Positions 30,960-39,002 of a DNA stretch of 64,000 nt are shown here, one piece after another. The notes beneath the pieces are model-generated. The model worked only from the letters and a program-made list of their open reading frames with translations. It was not told where the DNA came from and did no database searches. Both the position numbers and the translations under genes were made by a program. Source of the DNA: Methylobacterium currus (GTDB lineage Bacteria > Pseudomonadota > Alphaproteobacteria > Rhizobiales > Beijerinckiaceae); the NCBI RefSeq assembly GCF_003058325.1, contig NZ_CP028843.1, forward strand, positions 3,841,501-3,905,500, given 5' to 3'. Position 1 is the first letter of the stretch. The number at the start of each line of letters is the position of its first letter.

Positions 30960-31155
30960 TCAGGCCGTGCCGGCGGGTGGTGGGCCGGGCAGGTCGAAGA
31001 TCAGGCAGGTGGTGCTGGCGGTCGCGCAGAGGCGGCCCGCCTCGTCGTTCAGGCGCGCCCGGCGACCGCCTGTTGCCGCCCGGCGTGGACGACCCGCCCG
31101 ACCGCGGTGAGCAGGCCCGACCGATCCGTGACGGCACGCACCGTGGGCCGGCGAG
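30960..31155 (-). pseudogene. PaaI-type thioesterase, C-terminal remnant
   Basis: On the minus strand the pieces RSGLLTAVGRVVHAGRQQAV and then RLNDEAGRLCATASTTCLIF reproduce the last two strands of a hot-dog-fold PaaI-like thioesterase. They lie in different frames. The first ends at an out-of-frame TGA where the expected text would continue as ARLNDEAG. The N-terminal half with the catalytic residues is missing. Probable decayed fragment. Confidence 0.6.
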
Positions 31156-31386
31156 GCGATCGACGCCTATGCCGGGGATCTCGTTAGCGCTCCGTTCGCG
31201 CGGTTCGCGCCCCGGATCCTCGTCGGGCCCGCTGGCCTCGGGAAGACCGCGTTCGCAAGGGCAGCCGTTGAGGAGGCTGGCCTCGACGTGACCGTCTACG
31301 CGGCAGCGGGCCAAATGGATGGCGGGGCGTTCGCCGGGACGTTGTCGCCCGGCTCGACATCGGCGAGGGCAAGACGGCCTTCATGA
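31129..31386 (+). pseudogene. P-loop ATPase (AAA-like) fragment
   Basis: The open frame encodes APFARFAPRILVGPAGLGKT AFARA-like sequence with a clear Walker A (GPAGLGKT) preceded by a helix and a hydrophobic strand, as at the start of an AAA+ module. There is no Walker B or sensor motif, and the frame ends at TGA 31384-31386. No convincing start codon or ribosome site is seen. It may once have continued into the frame of the next feature (RDVVARLDIGEGKTAFMRWW). Confidence 0.45.
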
Positions 31387-31646
31387 GGTGGTGGCGCGAA
31401 GGGGATACCGTCCGCTGGACGCTGACGTGCCTCGACGAGAGCGACCCGAAGGGCCGGCCCCCCGATATGGCGACCTATCGGGGGGTGTCCAAGCTGGAGG
31501 ACGGCTTCCTGGAGGGGCACGTCCGGGACGCCCCGATCCCGGGGCGCTTCGTCCTCGCGTGGCGCGGGCTCGCCCCTTACTGGCAGCTGTGGCTGGACGC
31601 CTGCCCCGCGCGCGGGGGCTCGCCCGTGATCCGGAAGGTCCGCTAG
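31383..31646 (+). CDS. Small hypothetical protein
   Basis: 87 residues from ATG 31383 (MRWWREGDTVRWTLTCLDES). It is rich in Trp and strands, including GRFVLAWRGLAPYWQLWLDA. The frame is also protein-like upstream of this ATG, so it may be the C-terminal part of the broken ATPase-like gene. Its stop overlaps, on the opposite strand, the end of the HTH remnant. No family was recognised. Confidence 0.4.
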   Translation: MRWWREGDTVRWTLTCLDESDPKGRPPDMATYRGVSKLEDGFLEGHVRDAPIPGRFVLAWRGLAPYWQLWLDACPARGGSPVIRKVR

Positions 31647-31850
31647 TTGCCGCCGGGCCCCACGAGGAGGATGGCCTTCGCGCGCCGGCGCGCCGTCATG
31701 CGGGCGACCCGCAGGTCCTGCTCGTCGGACGCGTCCGTCCCCGCCTTCCAGCGGCGAACTTCCCGCGGGTTGAACCCCCAGATCGAGGGCGAGCGACGTC
31801 GTCCAGCGATCCCGGTAGAGCAGCTCGCCGAGCGCGGCGATCTCGGCCAT
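31643..31850 (-). pseudogene. Small HTH DNA-binding protein with a one-base frameshift
   Basis: From ATG 31850 the frame reads MAEIAALGELLYRDRWTTSL then ALDLG. It then shifts by one base within a run of five G and continues NPREVRRWKAGTDASDEQDL and RRRAKAILLVGPGGN to TAG 31643-31645. Together these form a compact helix-turn-helix of the type ALGELLYG...LARDLGV..RTVRRW that is frequent on Methylobacterium plasmids. One extra G explains the break, so a sequencing error in the homopolymer is as likely as decay. Confidence 0.6.
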
Positions 31851-32111
31851 CGGGGTGAGCGTCGGAGGGGCGCTGTTGCCCTTGCCCTGGTTCGGCGAGC
31901 ACCGTCTGCATAGCGCTCTCCTTGGCTTCGGAGCGCCTTCGCGCGAGGCGGCGCTCCGGCGCCTCGGCACGGCGCTCGCTTGCGTTCATCGAATTCATAC
32001 CCAATCCGCCTTCGGTATCATTTGGAAGGGGAAGGCCGGGGGGCCCGGCCTCAGCTCGGGCTAGATTTTCAGCCTATGCCGGGAAGGCGCAGGGCGACGC
32101 CGGCGAGCCGC

Positions 32112-34145
32112 TCAAGCTCCATCCACGCGCTCGTAAACCCCGAGGGCGTTCATGCGGACTTCGCAGTGGATGGGCGGAATGGGGGGCTCGGGCCTCGGAC
32201 GGGCCGCCGCACGTGCCAGCTTCTTTTGGCGATCCTTCCACTCGGCCAAGGCCTTGTTCGCCTGCGCCACCATCCGGTTCCGGTCCTCGCCCAACCTCTC
32301 CACGATGCCTCCTAGTCTGCCTCCCTCGACCGCGAATGCGAACGACTTGCCCATCACTAGAACCACGCCGTCGGCGAGATCCTGGTCGATGCAAGGATGT
32401 GGAATGGGCTTCTCGTCCCCGGCGAGATTGTCCTTCGTGACGCCGAAAACCCTCCCCAGCAGCCTGATGTTCCGCACATACGGGCCGCCCAGCAGGCTAT
32501 CGGCCTCGTGGAGGAGCGGGAACTTGGCCGCGAACTCCGTCCTCAGGAACAAGCGGGCTAACCTACCCGCCTGCGTGAGCGGAAAGTCGAGGGCGTACTG
32601 CCAGTACCATGAGAGGTCTTTCGCCTCGCGCTTGGCCTCGGGCGTCGAGAGGATCGCCAGGGCCCGGACGACGGCATCCGGATCCGGCCGTGCGGGCTCG
32701 GGGGGCGAGGGTGCAGCAGGTGCGGGGGCAGCGGGCGGGGCCACGGGTTTCTCGTGCGAATCGGTGTTGTCCCGTTTTGGGACAGGCGCTGGCATTGCGC
32801 CATCCGCCCGTGCCTGTCGCACGGCCTGGCGCCGCTCCTTCGCCGCATCCTTCCGCGCGGCGTCCACCCTCGCCTTGCGGGCGGCCTCGATCGCCAGGCG
32901 CAGCCGCGGCTTGTCGTAGAGGGCCGGCGCGAGGTCGGGCGCCTCGGCCTCGGCCATCGAGAACGCCCAGAACGCCTTGTCAGCCCCGTCCTGGGCGATC
33001 GCATCGAGGAGGCGCTGCCCCCGCAGCGGGGCGGTCTCGAACGCTGGTGTGATCGCCTCGCCGGTGAGGGCCTCGTCGATGCCGGCGAGCCAGTAGAGGT
33101 AGCGGCTCTGCATCTCGCTGGAGAGCAGCGGGTGGGCACCGCCCCGCTTCTTGCGAGGCAGGCTTGTCGACGGCAGCGCGCTGCCGAGGCGCACGAGCGT
33201 CTCGGGGCGGATCGCGTAGCCGGGCGCATCCATGCGCTCCTTCAGGAACGCGAAGTCGTCGTCGGCGAGCGACCGTGTCCGGACGGTCTCAAGGCGCTCC
33301 GGCGGCAGGAGGCGGATCGTCAGCACGATCGCGGTGACGGCCCGCCCGTCCAGGCGCTTGCCGTCCTCGCCCCTGACGAGCGCCCCGGCCCGGCGGCGCG
33401 CCTCGTGATGGATGGCGACGTCGACGATCTCGAACGAGCGCACGTGCTTGCGGATCTCCTCAACCGCTGGGTCGAGGTGGCGCAGGCGCAGCTGCCCGAC
33501 GTGGAGGGGCCCGGCCCCGGCAACGCCGAGGACGTCGGCGAGCTCCTGGGGCGCATAGGACAGCGCGAAGGGGGCCCGCCCCGGCTCGTAGCGCAGCTTC
33601 TCCGCCGCGATGTGGGCGAGGACGTCCCGGTATAGGAGCGGACTGGACCGCCGGCGGAACAGCGCGAGGACGGCGAGGTCGAGGTGGGCGTAGCGTGAGC
33701 CGGGCTGCTGGAGCGGAACCGTCCAGGCTGGGACGTGGAACGAGAACGAGTCGTCGCGCTTCAGCGGGTCGGGCGCGCGGCCGAACAGGCGGGCGAGGCT
33801 GGCGACGAGTTCGCGGGGCTGCGCCGGGCTGCCGCCTCCGGAAAGGACGGTCAAGGCATACTCGACCGGGCACAGCCGGGCGGCGAGGATAGTGTCCTCG
33901 GTCTCGATGCCGGCGCTGGTGGTGGCGAGCAGGGTCTCGAACAGCGCGTGGTCGCGGGCGGTGACGCCGTCGGCGTGGGCGAGCGTCCGATCCCGCAGCC
34001 ATGCCACGGACCGCGGCACGGATGGGGCCGTCGCCAGGAACGCCTCGGGCGACGCCAGGGCTGCCTCAAGGTCCCCGCGGATCGAGGGGACGAAGGGCGC
34101 CCGGCGACGGGCCGGTGGGAGGGTCGAGTACGATGCGGTGGCCAT
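32112..34145 (-). CDS. Plasmid replication initiator-like (Rep/RPA) protein
   Basis: 677 residues. The middle part, YAHLDLAVLALFRRRSSPLL then SYAPQELADVLGVAG and VEEIRKHVRSFEIVDVAIHH, resembles a winged-helix replication initiator. A long Ala/Arg/Lys helix (EAARKARVDAARKDAAKERR) and a Pro/Ala linker lead to a separate C-terminal domain. Strong support comes from context: direct repeats typical of iterons upstream (34428-34499) and an inverted copy 13 bases before the start (34158-34171), as in self-regulating rep genes. It probably binds iterons to start replication. Whether it is active is unknown. Confidence 0.62.
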   Translation of the reverse strand: MATASYSTLPPARRRAPFVPSIRGDLEAALASPEAFLATAPSVPRSVAWLRDRTLAHADGVTARDHALFETLLATTSAGIETEDTILAARLCPVEYALTVLSGGGSPAQPRELVASLARLFGRAPDPLKRDDSFSFHVPAWTVPLQQPGSRYAHLDLAVLALFRRRSSPLLYRDVLAHIAAEKLRYEPGRAPFALSYAPQELADVLGVAGAGPLHVGQLRLRHLDPAVEEIRKHVRSFEIVDVAIHHEARRRAGALVRGEDGKRLDGRAVTAIVLTIRLLPPERLETVRTRSLADDDFAFLKERMDAPGYAIRPETLVRLGSALPSTSLPRKKRGGAHPLLSSEMQSRYLYWLAGIDEALTGEAITPAFETAPLRGQRLLDAIAQDGADKAFWAFSMAEAEAPDLAPALYDKPRLRLAIEAARKARVDAARKDAAKERRQAVRQARADGAMPAPVPKRDNTDSHEKPVAPPAAPAPAAPSPPEPARPDPDAVVRALAILSTPEAKREAKDLSWYWQYALDFPLTQAGRLARLFLRTEFAAKFPLLHEADSLLGGPYVRNIRLLGRVFGVTKDNLAGDEKPIPHPCIDQDLADGVVLVMGKSFAFAVEGGRLGGIVERLGEDRNRMVAQANKALAEWKDRQKKLARAAARPRPEPPIPPIHCEVRMNALGVYERVDGA

Positions 34146-34157
34146 CGGGCGCCCGTT

Positions 34158-34171
34158 TGTAAAGCTGCAAC
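34158..34171 (-). promoter_or_regulatory. Inverted iteron-like copy at the rep start
   Basis: On the minus strand this reads GTTGCAGCTTTACA, matching 13 of 14 bases of the direct repeats at 34428 and 34450 (GTTGCAGGTTTACA), and lies 13 bases upstream of the rep ATG. In iteron replicons, inverted copies at this place bind Rep dimers and repress rep. Here that role is inferred. Confidence 0.5.
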
Positions 34172-34427
34172 GAGAGTGTACGCCCGGACAGGCCTATTTC
34201 AAGAGCGCGGAGGGGTGCCGAAGGGCCGGATCCCGCGCCCCAATACTAAGAACATAGGGCCTCCGGGCCGGGAAGGGCTTGGAGGAGGCCCTGACGGCCC
34301 TCCGGGCCGACAACCGGTGTCGGTGTCTATTAGTATTGTAGCCGGGCTCCCGTCCTGAAACCGCCCCCGCTACCCCCTCCTCCCTAGAGAAACGATCGCC
34401 GCAACCTCCTTCGACCTGCCAACTCCC

Positions 34428-34499
34428 GTTGCAGGTTTACACGAGCAGCGTTGCAAGTTTACACGCCTCTACCCCGTCGGGCTGTTGCAGGTTCGCAGG
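34428..34499 (+). repeat. Iteron-like direct repeats (probable plasmid origin)
   Basis: Three copies of a GTTGCAGGTTTACACG-type unit: 34428-34443, 34450-34465 (one difference) and 34484-34499 (weaker, GTTGCAGGTTCGCAGG). The first two are spaced 22 bp, two helical turns, as expected for Rep-binding iterons. They lie between divergent rep (start 34145) and a small gene (start 34570). No DnaA box was evident. The rest of 34146-34569 shows GC-rich hairpins but no gene. Confidence 0.6.
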
Positions 34500-34569
34500 A
34501 AGCGGCGCGACGGGCCTGGCGCCTCGCATCGGCCCAGGGCACCATCCCCTCGCAGCCAGGGGATGGGCC

Positions 34570-34974
34570 GTGCTTCAGATCCGCTTCGACACCGACGCCG
34601 ACGACGTGACCGCGGCCGACCTCCTGTTCGACGACGAGCGGGAGGAGCTCGACGGACCGCCCGAGCCCGCCGAGACCCCGCAGGCCCGCGCCGCCCGCCT
34701 TCGGCGCGACGCGGCACGCCGCAGCCGGGAGCACCGCGAGCGGGCCCGGCTCGCGGCCGACACCGACGCCGCCCTCGTCGATGCGATGTTGCGCGTCAGC
34801 AGGATCGCGCGCGAGGCCGCAGCCCGCGAAGGCCGGCCATCCCTCGACACCCCGTTCAGCCTGGGGTCGGTCGCCAAGCTGGCGTTCGTCCGCCTGCGCA
34901 AGAAGGGCATTCCGGCGGAGAGCGCGAAGGCCTCAATCCTCGCCAGGCTCAAGGAGGGCGGCGCCTCGCACTGA
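34570..34974 (+). CDS. Hypothetical protein next to the iteron region
   Basis: 134 residues from GTG 34570 (MLQIRFDTDADDVTAADLLF when GTG is read as Met). It has an acidic N-terminal part, then an Arg/Ala-rich long helix (RLRRDAARRSREHRERARLA) and a C-terminal helical region KLAFVRLRKKGIPAESAKAS. Upstream in-frame codons back to 34429 overlap the iterons and look non-coding, so the GTG start is preferred. It is possibly a plasmid-maintenance accessory, divergent from rep. No family was recognised. Confidence 0.55.
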   Translation: MLQIRFDTDADDVTAADLLFDDEREELDGPPEPAETPQARAARLRRDAARRSREHRERARLAADTDAALVDAMLRVSRIAREAAAREGRPSLDTPFSLGSVAKLAFVRLRKKGIPAESAKASILARLKEGGASH

Positions 34975-35065
34975 GCGAGGCAGGGGTTGTTCGTTGCAGG
35001 ACGCGACGGCCCCCTTGGGGGGAGCGGTGCTGCAACCGTTCTCGGCCACCTCGGGGCGGGAGGCG

Positions 35066-35965
35066 ATGCCTGCCCGCCCCTCCTTTTCCAGCAGGACGAT
35101 ACGCCTCGCCGTAGCCTCCCTCGACGCCGGGCCCGGCGCAATTTTGCGCTGGAGGCCGGATGCAGTCGTCTTAGCCCACAGCCCGAGCCGCCCCGCTGAG
35201 ATCCCCTGGACCGGCCCGCACCTGCACCTGTGCTTCCACGATGCGGAGGGCGGCAGGCCCCATGCCCCGGGGTAGCCCACGCGGGCAGACACCTCGTCCT
35301 GCACGCCCACTCACACGTCCAGCAATCCTCGGCTTCGTCGATGCCCATGGGCGGCTGCTCATCCACTGTGCGGCAGGCCTCGGGCGCAGCCCCGCGCCCG
35401 CTCGGGCTGCATCGCGGCCGCGGTCCTGCCCGAAGGGACCATCAACGCCGCCCTGGCCGACGGCTTTTAGGAGGCCAACATCGACCCGTCGCAGCGCCGC
35501 GAGAAGGAGGCGTTGCGCGCCGAGGCCTTGAAGCGGGCCGTCGAGGAGACCGCGGCCTCCATTCTCCCACCGGCCCCCGCCGACCCCGACGAGAATGGGC
35601 CGCGATCACGGCCCCTCGGCCCGGCGGACTTCAAGGAGGATCCACCGCAGCTCCGCACGTCCCTGAGCGATGCCGAGATGGAGGCCACCGAGGCCTTGGT
35701 ACTGCAAGTCGCCTCGAACCGGGCGCGGGCCGAGGCGGGTGCGCGCGCCGACGACCTGGCGCCGGTGGGCGAGGATGCCGAGGCCCTGATGTCGCTCGCA
35801 GTCGAGGAGATGCGGCAGAAGGTGCGCAAGCTCCGGGTCGCCAACGATTGCGAGGAGACGCTCCTGATCCCCGGCGACCCGATGCGCCCCCACCTGTTCG
35901 CCGCATTCTGGTCGCTGACCAAGAGACTGGCAGAACTGGCCGGACGCGTTCGCGCCCGGCCTTGA
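35066..35965 (+). pseudogene. Tyrosine/dual-specificity phosphatase-like gene, decayed
   Basis: Segments in changing frames together look like one gene. From ATG 35066 the first carries SLDAGPGAILRWRPDAVVLA and GPHLHLCFHDAEGG. A shift near 35275 leads to PAILGFVDAHGRLLIHCAAG followed by LGRS, giving the phosphatase signature C-x5-R (HCAAGLGRS). Another shift near 35400 leads to RSGCIAAAVLPEGTINAALA and DGF, a TAG at about 35468-35470, then EANIDPSQRREKEALRAEAL. The last open part (35513-35965, 150 codons) is acidic and helical. At least two frameshifts and one nonsense codon are required. Confidence 0.6.
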
Positions 35966-36458
35966 GGCACTCTTAGGGCTAAACCCAATCAGCTTGCCCG
36001 TGTTAAGGCCCGTCGAAGGCCAACAGTTCGCATACCCGTTGGTCGGCATTGCGCCACTTCCGGATCTTCGACCTGTGTCACCGGAATGCCTGTTCGACAT
36101 CCGATAGCAGCCGTTCGAAGCCGGCAACTGGGGCTCCTGCAGATTTATGTAAGAGCGACGTATGGAACCACTTCATGTGAGTTGAGAGCCGACGCCGCCC
36201 GCCGCGGGCGCTTGCCGACCCCGGACGCGCCGGCGCTCCTGATGCTCACCGCGGCCGCATCTTGGACTGCTCCGCGCAGGAGCGAGGACGGTCGTTGGGG
36301 CAGCCTCCCCTACCGGATCGATATGGGGCAGCGTGTCGTCAATTGTTGATATTTCCCGTGTATATGCTCACAACCGCTAATTATCAATCTACAGTAGCGT
36401 TAGCAGGAGAGCTTCCGAGCCCGAGCGCAGCGGAAGCCCGACGTTTCGGGAGGTGGGA
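35966..36458. other. Intergenic region left of the CBASS island
   Basis: No intact gene. On the minus strand 35975-36130 a few protein-like words (GFERLLSDVEQAFR, KIRKWRNADQRVCELLAFDG) are broken by stops and may be a mobile-element remnant. The motif around 35981-36003 recurs in inverted orientation at 43016-43038. The part 36335-36400 is AT-rich and could carry a promoter for the following fragment. Confidence 0.4.
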
Positions 36459-36611
36459 ATGGCTCCTGTCGTCCGCTGGGTCGTGGGTGGGCTACTTCTC
36501 GGAGGAGCCCTCGCTTCCGTTTCCACAACCCAAGCCGCCGAAGGTGGGCTGAGTTTCTACGTCTCGGGGCAGGCCGTGCCGCTCGGCGGCATCATCCCGC
36601 CTATCGGCTGA
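36459..36611 (+). pseudogene. 5' fragment of a secreted/outer-membrane (SphA-like) protein gene
   Basis: ATG 36459 follows a GGGAGGTGGG site and encodes 50 residues: a signal peptide (MAPVVRWVVGGLLLGGALAS, cleavage after TTQA-A) and then AEGGLSFYVSGQAVPLGGII ending at TGA 36609-36611. The mature start EGG-x-S-x-Y-x-x-G resembles the N-terminus of SphA/phenol-meta-pathway-type outer membrane proteins, which are about 300 residues. The gene therefore appears cut off exactly where the capP gene ends (11-base overlap on the other strand), marking a junction of the island. Confidence 0.55.
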
Positions 36612-37482
36612 AACGCGGCGTCCAGCGCTCGATGACGTCCTCTTCGCGTTCTTCGTCGTCGGAATCGTCATCCTGGCCGATCTGCGAGGAGACGAGGACG
36701 GTGAGAACCTTGCCGTAAGAACCAAGGCCGACGGACTCTTCCGAGATGGCGGCGCGCGTGGTGCCGCCCAGCCAGTCCCTGACATCGACCGCGTCGGCGA
36801 TGCGCTCGCCGGCCCGCACGCGGCCCGGCTCCGCGGCGAAGCGGGCCGTCGCGGTGCCGGGCGGCAGGGGAGAGCCCTTGCGCAGCCAGTCGAGTTTCGG
36901 CAGCGACTTCATGGCCTCGGAAAGGAAGCAGTAGTCGATCGTGCCGCCGGTGCTCATTATGACCGCGACGGCCGTGTCGGTCAGCTCCGCATAGCGAATC
37001 GCTGTGGCTGTGCGCGAGGTCAGGCAGAGATCGGCCACGGCCTCAATAGCCTCAAGGCCGGGATCGTGCCGGTCCATCGCCTTCCTGAAGGGCCCTTCGG
37101 GCATCAGCAGCCCGGTCGCAAAATGATCGGCCTCGAGTTCGTAGGGGTCCGCGGTGATGAATCCCCCGCGGGAGACGTGGATGCCGTTCTTCAGGACCTG
37201 GTCGACGTGGCCGGGCAGGAAGTAATGCCCCAACTCGTGGCTGACGCTGAATCGCTGGAACCCTTTGCTGGGGATATGCGTCGCGAAGACGATTCCGAAG
37301 TTGTTGCCATGGCGCAGCAGCATGCCGGACACGCCGTCAGCCGTCTCCGGCTTACCCTCGACCGCGATGTCGCGGCTCTCGGCGATCGCGAACGGATCGA
37401 CCGGCAGCGTGGTGATGCCTTCCTCCTTCAGAAAGGCTTCGGCGGTCTGCCGGGCCATCTTGAGACTGAAGACGCGGCTCAC
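36601..37482 (-). CDS. capP: CapP-like ImmA/IrrE metallopeptidase of the CBASS island
   Basis: 293 residues. The ImmA/IrrE zinc-peptidase domain contains FSVSHELGHYFLPGH, with HExxH here as H-E-L-G-H. A downstream YELEADHFATGLLMPE supplies the third ligand Glu and the conserved fold. A second domain follows (from about 165, TRTATAIRYAELTDTAVAVI) and an acidic tail GQDDDSDDEEREED. In described CBASS systems CapP responds to single-stranded DNA and cleaves the repressor CapH, switching on the operon. It overlaps capH by four bases (ATGA) and reads away from cap6. The role assignment rests on family plus context. Confidence 0.85.
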   Translation of the reverse strand: MSRVFSLKMARQTAEAFLKEEGITTLPVDPFAIAESRDIAVEGKPETADGVSGMLLRHGNNFGIVFATHIPSKGFQRFSVSHELGHYFLPGHVDQVLKNGIHVSRGGFITADPYELEADHFATGLLMPEGPFRKAMDRHDPGLEAIEAVADLCLTSRTATAIRYAELTDTAVAVIMSTGGTIDYCFLSEAMKSLPKLDWLRKGSPLPPGTATARFAAEPGRVRAGERIADAVDVRDWLGGTTRAAISEESVGLGSYGKVLTVLVSSQIGQDDDSDDEEREEDVIERWTPRFSR

Positions 37483-37838
37483 GGGTCCTTGTCTTTTTTT
37501 CCGCTTTTGCGCTGCGCCAGCATTCTCAGGAAATCTTGCGCGATCTCCCGGTCATGTCCTGACAGTTTGCCGATGTCCCTGAACAGGGGGTCGCCGGCCT
37601 CCGCGAGCCCGGGATCGTCCACCCGTCCCAGCAAGTAGTCGGTCGTCACCTCAAGCGCATTGGCGAGCCGCCGCAGCGTGTCGAAGGACGGTTTGCGGGA
37701 CCCTGCCTCGAAATGCGCGATGGAGCTGGGCGGCATCCCGGCCTTCTCGCCGAGGTCGCCCTGGCTCCAGTCCCTCAAATCCCGAGCCTTTCGGAGCCGC
37801 TCGCGGAAAATCTCTTTCGGGGTGGACTCGTCGGTCAT
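37479..37838 (-). CDS. capH: CapH-like XRE-family repressor of the CBASS island
   Basis: 119 residues. The N-terminal HTH_3/XRE domain reads LRDWSQGDLGEKAGMPPSSI then AHFEAGSRKPSFDTLRRLAN and ALEVTTDYLLGR. The C-terminal half is helical with a basic end (RKSGKKDKDP), consistent with a dimerisation tail that can be a peptidase target. Described CapH proteins repress CBASS until cut by CapP. It is coupled to capP (ATGA) and divergent from cap6, with a 252-base region in which it could control both directions. Confidence 0.86.
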   Translation of the reverse strand: MTDESTPKEIFRERLRKARDLRDWSQGDLGEKAGMPPSSIAHFEAGSRKPSFDTLRRLANALEVTTDYLLGRVDDPGLAEAGDPLFRDIGKLSGHDREIAQDFLRMLAQRKSGKKDKDP

Positions 37839-37849
37839 GTCGACTCCGG

Positions 37850-37909
37850 CAAGTTGAACTTGACGGACTTAATTGCCCATCCTATATTTTTTGACAAGTA
37901 TCTCATGTC
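37850..37909. promoter_or_regulatory. Candidate CapH operator/promoter region
   Basis: Two dyads lie just upstream of capH: CAAGTT-G-AACTTG (37850-37862, perfect) and GACAAG-TATCT-CATGTC (37893-37909, one mismatch). The second overlaps TTGACA (37891-37896), a consensus -35 for the plus strand, but no good -10 follows. On the minus strand TTAGAC and AATATA are 18 bases apart. The stretch is distinctly AT-rich. Operator role is inference. Confidence 0.45.
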
Positions 37910-38010
37910 TAACCCGTTAAGGCAAGGGGCCTGAACGAATGAGTCGCCTCCGCGTCAGTCACGCCGCCTTCGACCGCTTTGCGGAGCCGGCGGCGATTCC
38001 GCCGCCCGCC

Positions 38011-38044
38011 AAGGCCGCGCCACCCCGGTGCGGCCTTTTCATTT
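38011..38044 (+). terminator. Intrinsic terminator-like hairpin in the cap6 leader
   Basis: AAGGCCGC (38011-38018) and GCGGCCTT (38030-38037) form an eight-base stem with an 11-base loop, followed by TTCATTTT. It lies 47 bases before the cap6 start and about 120 bases after a -35-like TTGACA. It could end a short transcript (a leader RNA or small RNA) or act as an attenuator for the CBASS operon. Another hairpin (GGCGGC-GATTCC-GCCGCC, 37989-38006) is just upstream. Confidence 0.55.
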
Positions 38045-38090
38045 TAGAGGCGTCCGGCGGCCGGCCGGTAAGCCCGGAAGGGGACCAGCG

Positions 38091-39002
38091 ATGAGGCACA
38101 TGGCCACGATCGATCCGGATGACCTGCCGAAGGGCATTCAGCGCAGCCGCGCCCTGCCTGACGCGCAGCTTGGCGCCCTTTGGGAATCGATCATCCTCGA
38201 AGAGCGCCTGAAAGGGCAGCTCCTGTCCCAGGCGGTGCTGAATTTCACGCTCCGGGGCAAGGTCGACCGCAGCGTCATTCCCCTGCATGGCGTCATCCTG
38301 CTGGTCGGGCCGCCCGGCACCGGGAAGACGTCTCTGGCCCGCGGGCTGGCGCACCGGACGGCGGAGTCGTTCCCGGGCGGCAAGTTCCGCCTCCTGGAAG
38401 TGGAGCCGCATACGCTGACCAGCTCGGCGATGGGAAAGACGCAGCGCGCGGTTTCCGACCTTTTCTCGCAGGCCATTGCGGAGGCCGCGATGGCCGGGCC
38501 GACGATCGTCCTGCTCGACGAGGTCGAGACGCTGGCCGCCGACCGGTCGAAGATGAGCCTGGACGCCAATCCGATCGACATCCACCGCGCGACCGACGCC
38601 GTGCTCGTCCAGCTCGACATGCTGGCCGACCGCCATCCCAATCTCCTGTTCGTCGCCACCAGCAACTTCCCGCAGGCGGTCGACAGCGCGTTCACGTCCC
38701 GCTGCGACCTGGTGATGACGGTTCCGCTGCCCGATCGCGCCGCGTGCGGCCTCATCCTGAAGGACTGCCTGACCGGCCTCAGCCGCACCTATCCCGCCAT
38801 CGGCAAGCTCGTGGGCACGCCGCAGTTCGACCGCTGCGCCGCCGAATGTGTCGGCCTCGACGGGCGGGCGATCCGCAAGATGGTCGCCAACGCCCTCGCG
38901 AGCAGCCCGCGGACGGCGATGAACCCCGGCCAGGTCACGATCGAGGACATCCTCGCGGCGGCCAAAGCGGCCAAGGCGAGCCGCACGGGAGGCAAGCCCT
39001 GA
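38091..39002 (+). CDS. cap6: Cap6, TRIP13/Pch2-like AAA+ ATPase of type III CBASS
   Basis: 303 residues from ATG 38091. The upstream in-frame ATG at 38028 overlaps the hairpin and was rejected. Walker A is GPPGTGKTS (about 73-81), Walker B is IVLLDEVET (139-147), and the arginine-finger region includes FVATSNFPQAVDSAFTSRCD. This layout is that of bacterial TRIP13-like remodellers, which unfold HORMA proteins and shut off the CD-NTase when no threat exists. It is the first gene of the effector operon, divergent from capH. Its stop overlaps the next ATG by one base (TGATG). Confidence 0.9.
   Translation: MRHMATIDPDDLPKGIQRSRALPDAQLGALWESIILEERLKGQLLSQAVLNFTLRGKVDRSVIPLHGVILLVGPPGTGKTSLARGLAHRTAESFPGGKFRLLEVEPHTLTSSAMGKTQRAVSDLFSQAIAEAAMAGPTIVLLDEVETLAADRSKMSLDANPIDIHRATDAVLVQLDMLADRHPNLLFVATSNFPQAVDSAFTSRCDLVMTVPLPDRAACGLILKDCLTGLSRTYPAIGKLVGTPQFDRCAAECVGLDGRAIRKMVANALASSPRTAMNPGQVTIEDILAAAKAAKASRTGGKP

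Noticed and set aside
36601..37838. Toxin-antitoxin reading of the XRE/ImmA pair
   Set aside because: ImmA with HELGH beside an XRE repressor divergent from CBASS genes matches CapP/CapH; no toxin fold is present.
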